NCBI GenBank assembly: GCA_963969495.1
Contig: OZ018324.1
Location: forward strand, 144,693,855 to 144,757,854
From: Ceratothoa steindachneri
Taxonomy: Eukaryota; Arthropoda; Malacostraca; Isopoda; Cymothoidae
Length of the DNA stretch: 64,000 nt
Direction: 5' to 3'
In this document: one piece after another, positions 59,417-64,000 of the stretch
Numbering within the stretch: position 1 is the first letter of the stretch
Layout of the letters: every line of letters starts with the position of its first letter
The notes under the pieces: generated by a model
Databases searched by the model: none
Told to the model about the DNA's origin: nothing
What the model saw: the letters and a program-made list of their open reading frames with translations, nothing else
Translations under genes and position numbers: made by a program

Positions 59417-60372
59417 AAGAGGGTACCTTTGAGTGAACACTTGAGTAGGCGAGGGCCTCTAAAGGGTGACATTGACGTTCTAGAAGAGCACTCGCGACAC
59501 GCTTCAAGTCTCCAAGTGGCTATTTTTCAAGACTTTGTCTAGTCTCGACTTGAACTGTTCAACATAATTGTTGTTGACAACTTCCACTGGAAATATGTTC
59601 CAAGTGCCGCAGATGCTATATGTGAAATATTTATCACACATATCACGCTGGTAACGCTTCAGTTCAAGTTTGTAGCCGTGATTTCTTGTTGTGCTCTGGT
59701 TAAGCTGGAAAATATATCTGTAGTCTACATTGTCTAAGCCTCGAAGTATTTTGAACACTTCGATAAGCTGACCACACAGTATCCAGGTCTCCAGCGAGAA
59801 TAAGTCTAATTCAGGTAATCTACCTTCGTAAATCTATCAGTTTGGTTGCTCTGGCTTGCGCACATTCTAATCTTGCGATATCCTTTCGAAGTAAAGGACT
59901 CCAAAATTGTTCCGATATCCAAACTGTCGCCTTATATAACCTAACATCCTTTGGGCTTTCTCCTCTGCCTCGATTCACTGCCTCGAGAACTTGAGATCAC
60001 TAGTGATAGATACACCCAAGTCCTTCTCAGTGTCACTCGATTCAAGAGCAGTGCCCTTAAGGATATACTGAGATTGGGGGTTTCGGTGGCCGATATGCAT
60101 CACTTTGCATTTGTTCACGTTAAAAAGCATTTGCCACGTGTCCGACCACTCCCCAATCTTCCGAAGATCATCTTGAAGGCGGGCAGTATTTCCATCCTTT
60201 GCGACGTTCATACCAAGCTTGGTATCATCGGCAAATTTAGAAATCTTCGCACCATGTCATCGTCCATGTCTTTGACGTAGATGATGAACAGTAGTGGCCC
60301 CAGGACAGAACCTTGATGAACACCGCTAGTAACGGGCACCCCTCACCATTTAGCACCACCCGTTGCCGTCTG
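59417..60372 (-). pseudogene. CR1-like LINE fragment F
   Basis: Truncated within the RT at about 60372, next to polypurine. It reads GSVLGP-type sequence, a frameshift at the ADD box, GMNVAKDGNTARLQDDLRKI, WQMLFNVNKCKVMHIGHRN and KDLGVSITSDLKFSRQ, then after a deletion MFKILRGLDNVDYRYIF, KLELKRYQRDMCDKYFTYSI and LDKVLKNSHLET. The 3' UTR ends at GGGTACCTTTGAGT (59417), directly against fragment E. Confidence 0.85.
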
Positions 60373-61145
60373 ACAGAGAGAAAAAGAGAGTGAGAAAGAT
60401 ATTGAGATAGAGGGAGAAAGAAACAGATAAAGAGAAAGAAAGAAATAGAGAGACAGAGAAGTAGAAAGATAATAGAGAGATGAAACAGATATAGAGTTGA
60501 GAATTAAAGAAAGAAAGGGAGATAGAAAGATAGAGATAAAAAGAAATAAAGAAAGGAGAGTGAGAAAGAAAGAGAAAGAGGGAGAGTAGGAAAGATATAA
60601 AGAGAGAAAGAGGGAGAGAAAGTGAGAAGAAAGAAAGGAATAGGGAAAGAGAGAGAAAGAGATGAAGAAAGATAGAGAAAAGTGAGATAATACGAGAGTT
60701 ACAAGGATAAAGAGAGAAAGAGAAAGAGAGTGAAAAATAAAGACAGAGAAAGCGATAAGAAAGAGATATAGAGAGAAAGGGATAGGGAAAGAGAGTTAAA
60801 AAGAAAGACAAAAAGCGAGAATAAAGGGAGATAGAGAGAAAGAGATAGATATAATAGGGGAGATGAAACACAGACAGAGGTGAGTATTAAAGAAAGGGAG
60901 AGACATAGATAAGAAATAAAGAAAAAGAGTGAGAAAGATACATATAGAAATGAGAGAATGAAAGAGAGAGAAAGAGAAAGAGAAAGGGATAGAGAAAGAG
61001 GGAGAGAAAGTGAGAGAAAAACGAGAAGAAAGAGAGAGGGAGGACGAAAAAGAGAGAAAGAGATGAAGATAGAGAAAGAAAAAAATAGAGTAGGTGAGAG
61101 AGAAAGAGAAAGAAAAAAGAGAGAGAAAGACCGGCAAAGATAGTA
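60373..61145 (+). repeat. polypurine tract, about 770 bp
   Basis: GAGA/GAAA/GATA-rich plus strand. Near 60690 GAGTTACAAGGATAAAGAG resembles the 3' tail of the CR1-like family, perhaps an eroded insertion. Minus-strand Phe/Ser/Leu ORFs are artefacts. Confidence 0.92.
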
Positions 61146-61149
61146 AGAG

Positions 61150-61345
61150 AAAATATTGAATTTTTGGCCATAGGTTTTTCTATGCAACACCCCAAATCCC
61201 GTATTTTATGCTCTTAAAGTAAAAAAACCGATGCTGAGACCTTATGACGCAAACTCCTCTACTATTAGTTTCTTAAAGTGAGTTCAAAGATATTTTATAA
61301 TCTTAGTATAAACACTTTACCTTGTTAAATATGATTGAATGTTTC
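61150..61345 (+). repeat. ~200-bp module, copy 2
   Basis: Contains ATATTGAATTTTTGGCCATA, CCGTATTTTATGCTCTTAAA, TTATGACGCAAACT, CTATTAGTTTCTTAAAG and ATATTTTATAATCTTAGTAT. Immediately preceded by polypurine. Confidence 0.88.
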
Positions 61346-61377
61346 TCAATAAGAAAAATAATTCAGAAATAAGAAAG

Positions 61378-61384
61378 GGATGGA

Positions 61385-61416
<32 letters not shown>

Positions 61417-61570
61417 ACGAGGAACACGGATATAGAAAGAGAAACGAAGAAAGGGATAGAGAAAGAGAGAGAGCAAAATATAGAGAAAGAGAGAGAATGA
61501 AAAAGAGAGAAATATATAGAGAAAGAAAAAAGAGTGATAAAGAAAGAAAGGGAGAAAGGGAAAGACATAC
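61378..61570 (+). repeat. polypurine tract
   Basis: Begins GGGATGGAAGAGAGAGAG after a linker (AATTCAGAAATAAGAAA) similar to the GAATCGGAAAA linker before copy 4. It ends just before module copy 3. Confidence 0.92.
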
Positions 61571-61605
61571 CGAGAGATAGGATAAAATATTGAAGTAAAA
61601 TATTT

Positions 61606-61800
61606 AAACAAAATATTGAATTTTTTACATAAACCACCCTAAATCACGCATCTTATGCTCTTAAAGCCAAAAAGCCGACCATGAATTCATAGGGCGCAAA
61701 CTACTTTACTATTAGTTTTCCAAAGCGAGTATCAATGCAAAGATATTTTATAGTCTTAATATAAACACTTTACCTGTTTATATATAATTGGTTGCTTCTT
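61606..61800 (+). repeat. ~200-bp module, copy 3
   Basis: Contains TATTGAATTTTTTACATAAA, CTTATGCTCTTAAAGCC, GCAAACTACTTTACTATTAG, AAAGCGAGTATCAATGCAAA, GATATTTTATAGTCTTAATA and ATATAATTGGTTGCTTCTT. The closest match is copy 4. Confidence 0.88.
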
Positions 61801-62100
61801 TTGAGAACAAATTCTGCTGACCAAAAGTCTCGTGCTCGCACTTATTTTGATTTATGACCTTACGACCTGCAAAACTTTCAATAATTCACGGACCTACCTT
61901 GAATAAGGATTTCAAAATTCGTTAGTATCGGCCGAATACTTAGGAGGTTATTGCCAAATAAGACCCAAGATAAGGTTGTGAGGAGTTAGGCAATTATGCG
62001 AGTAGCATTCGAAAGGCAATATGAAATAACCTAAGGGACAATCCGTTATTATCTGCCTAATAGATATGATGTTATTGCAAAAAAAAAATCCTGGGATAAT
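61801..62100. other. no gene seen
   Basis: Unique-looking sequence between module copy 3 and the G-rich triplet array. Confidence 0.4.
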
Positions 62101-62104
62101 CTTG

Positions 62105-62890
62105 GGTGGTGGTGGTGGTGTTAATGTAGGTAGTGTTAGGTGGTATAGGTTGTAATGTAGGTGTTTTAAGTGTAAGTGGCGGTGGTCATGGTGGTGATAT
62201 AGGCGGTGGTTGTGGTGTAGGTATTGCTGGTATAGGCGGTGGTGGTGTAGGTAGTGTAGCTGGTGACGGTGTATCTAGTAAAGGTGTTGGTGTTGTCGTG
62301 TATTCGGTGGAGGTATTTTGGTGATGTAGGTGGTAGTGGTGTTTGTGGTGGTGTAGGTAGTAGTGGTGTTTACTGTGCTGTACGTTGTGTTGGTAGTGGA
62401 GGTGGCATAGGTTGTATTGCATGTGGTGGTGGTGTTGGAGGTTTCGGTGGTAGTGGTGGTGTAGTTGGAAGTGGTGTTTGTGGTGGTGTAGGTGGTAATG
62501 GTTTTTGCGGTGTAGGTGACATAAGTTTTAGTGTAAGTGGTTGTAGATGTTGTTGTTGTAGGATGTGTAGGAGATGTAGGTAGTGATGTAAGGGGTGCAG
62601 ATGGTGGTGTAAGTGGTGGTGTAAGTAGTAGAGGTGGTGGTGGTCGAGGTGTTGCTGATATAGGCGGTGGCGGTATAGCTGGTAGTGGCGTAGGTTGTGG
62701 TGCGTTAGCTAGTGGTGTAAATGGTAGTGGTGATGTAGGTGGTAGTGTATGTGGTAGTGTAGGTTTTGTTGTTGGTAGTGGTGGTGGTGGAGGTGGAGGT
62801 GTTGCAGGTGGTATAGGTGATGGTAATGAATGTTGAGGTAGTGTTGTGTTGCAGGCCGTTGTGGTGGTGTGTGTGGTGTTGGTGTAGGTT
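62105..62890 (+). repeat. GGT/GTA triplet-based G-rich array, about 790 bp
   Basis: Plus strand made of GGTGGTGGT, GTAGGTAGTGGT and GTTGTGGTGGTG variants with very little C. ORFs through it give Gly/Ser/Val-rich or His/Pro/Thr-rich low-complexity chains and should not be called genes. Confidence 0.92.
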
Positions 62891-63043
62891 ATTTAGATGA
62901 TGATTCGAAAGAGAATGTAAAACAACATAAGGGTTTCAAATTTCCTTCGAATCAGCCGAATAGTTACAATATCATTAGTAAAACAAAAACAGGAAGTGAC
63001 CCACCGAACACCGACATAGTAAGATGTAGACTCGGCAGCGACT

Positions 63044-63284
63044 AAAAATGAATCGGAAAAAGGAAAAGGATGGAGAAATAGAGAGAGAAAGAGATAGGGA
63101 AGAAGAGAGAGAAAGCGAGTGAAAGAAAGATAAAGCACGAGGGATAAAGATTAACCGAGAGAGAAAGGGATGGAGAGCGAAAGAAAGAGAGAGAGAAAGA
63201 GACAGATAAAGACAGGGAGAAAGCGAAACAGAGAATGAGAAAGAAAAATAGAGAAAGATATGAAGAGATATATAGAGAAAGAGA

Positions 63285-63324
<40 letters not shown>

Positions 63325-63362
63325 AATAAATAGAGAGAAAGACAGCAAAAGTTAGAAAGAGA
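63044..63362 (+). repeat. polypurine tract
   Basis: Starts AAAAATGAATCGGAAAAAGG, then GGATGGAG and GA-rich DNA with a perfect (GA) run near 63290-63320. The starting motif reappears at 63605 just after module copy 4. Confidence 0.92.
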
Positions 63363-63384
63363 TGATATTGACATAAAATATTGA

Positions 63385-63600
63385 AACAAAACATTGGATA
63401 ATTGGCCTTAGGGTTTTTTTTATAAGCACGACCCTAAATCCCACATTTTATGCTTTTAAAGTCAAGAAGCCAACGCTGAAATCATATGACGCAAACTACT
63501 TTACTATTAGTTTCCCAAAGCGAGTATCAATGCAAAGATATTTTATAGTCTTAGTATAAACACTTTACCTGTTTAAATATAATTGGTTGCTTCTTATTGA
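63385..63600 (+). repeat. ~200-bp module, copy 4
   Basis: Contains AAACATTGGATAATTGGCC, CCCACATTTTATGCTTTTAA, CATATGACGCAAACTACTTT, GCGAGTATCAATGCAAAGAT and AATATAATTGGTTGCTTCTT. It is followed by ATTGATAAAAATGAATCGGA, which matches the start of the preceding polypurine tract. Confidence 0.88.
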
Positions 63601-63842
63601 TAAAAATGAATCGGAAAAGAATTTTATGAAAATATATAACTGACAATATTGCGTTTAAATTAAGATTATTATAAGCAATAAAGAACTTTAAGTATACTTC
63701 TTTTACGCAATTTACTCTCCATTATATATTACTTGACTTAAAAAATATATTGATAAACTATTTCGTTTTAACACATATAATTGTTCGTATTTGTTTACAT
63801 TTTTGTTCAGTTCCACGTGATCCTTCAGCGTTGTCAGCAGTC
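63601..63842. other. AT-rich DNA before the last ORF
   Basis: No feature except a pyrimidine-containing CAG (TTGTCAGCAG, about 63832-63841) that could be a splice acceptor before the ORF. Confidence 0.35.
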
Positions 63843-64000
63843 ATGGAAATGGAGAAAAAGGTACCAAGTTCATGTTACGCCTCAAGGAGAGAGCAAGAGT
63901 TGCTGGTTGAATTATATGAAGCCAGAAAAGACATCCAGGACGGCGCTGCCCTGGGCCATGATGCCAAAGGTCTCGGCGATGGACATCTGCCGCTGCTTCT
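63843..64000 (+). CDS. open reading frame running off the window, unknown
   Basis: From the ATG at 63843 at least 52 codons are open to the edge: MEMEKKVPSSCYASRREQEL, then LVELYEARKD and an Ala/Gly-rich stretch. The composition is more protein-like and the DNA higher in GC than what precedes it. An exon start at about 63841 after a CAG is possible. No domain can be assigned. REQELLVELYEARKD could begin a Myb/SANT- or MADF-like helix, but this is a guess, and the piece could equally belong to another transposon. Confidence 0.35.
   Translation, partial: MEMEKKVPSSCYASRREQELLVELYEARKDIQDGAALGHDAKGLGDGHLPLL

Noticed and set aside
60350..61637. Several hydrophobic minus-strand ORFs
   Set aside because: Complement of GA-rich tracts, not membrane proteins.
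62133..62836. Gly-rich ORFs that look like cuticle or silk proteins
   Set aside because: All three frames of the GGT/GTA array give low-complexity chains; no signal peptide or unique region.

Overview
The window looks like nuclear DNA of an animal, most probably an arthropod, and consists almost entirely of mobile-element wreckage and simple-sequence DNA. I found no convincing single-copy host gene, rRNA gene or intact tRNA gene. The arthropod call rests on the element mix (Tc1/mariner, Merlin, hAT-like, Gypsy, BEL/Pao, CR1-like, I-like and other non-LTR elements) and on the abundance of long (TA)n, (CT)n/(GA)n and minisatellite arrays. A crustacean would fit, but this is inference and not a taxonomic identification.

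Layout. 1-1.2 kb: decayed non-LTR ORF1, minus strand. 2.4-4.35 kb: Merlin-type DNA transposon with inverted ends and a broken transposase. 4.4-5.5 kb: reverse-transcriptase fragment split by a 758-bp hAT-like MITE with an 8-bp target duplication. 5.45-7.8 kb: a second non-LTR element, minus strand. 9.6-11.4 kb: mariner copy between direct repeats. 13.6-17 kb: three further mariner-type copies among (TA)n arrays. 18.2-24.9 kb: decayed Gypsy element, minus strand, whose gag is split by a CR1-like LINE carrying the only large intact ORF here (939 codons). 27.2-28.8 kb: second Gypsy copy, plus strand. 29.7-35.5 kb: decayed BEL/Pao element, minus strand, split by a non-autonomous mariner. 36-40.3 kb: I-type LINE copy, 57-bp minisatellite, LINE fragments. 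42.2-46.2 kb: CR1-like copies set in polypurine tracts. 46.2-52.6 kb: longer I-type LINE (ORF1, endonuclease, RT, RNase H). 54.8-60.4 kb: three CR1-like copies. 60.4-63.6 kb: polypurine tracts, a G-rich triplet array and a repeated ~200-bp module. The last 160 bases hold an ORF that runs off the edge.

The genes do not form a pathway; what can be read is the order of insertions. CR1 went into Gypsy, a mariner derivative into BEL, a hAT MITE into a LINE, one CR1 next to another. The most interesting signals are: (1) CR1-like copies repeatedly sit in (CT)n/(GA)n DNA with polypyrimidine on their own strand; (2) a four-copy ~200-bp module always preceded by polypurine; (3) two mariner copies 18 kb apart with the same internal deletion. 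I did not find evidence of a new defence or regulatory system. All family assignments were made by reading motifs, without database searches.
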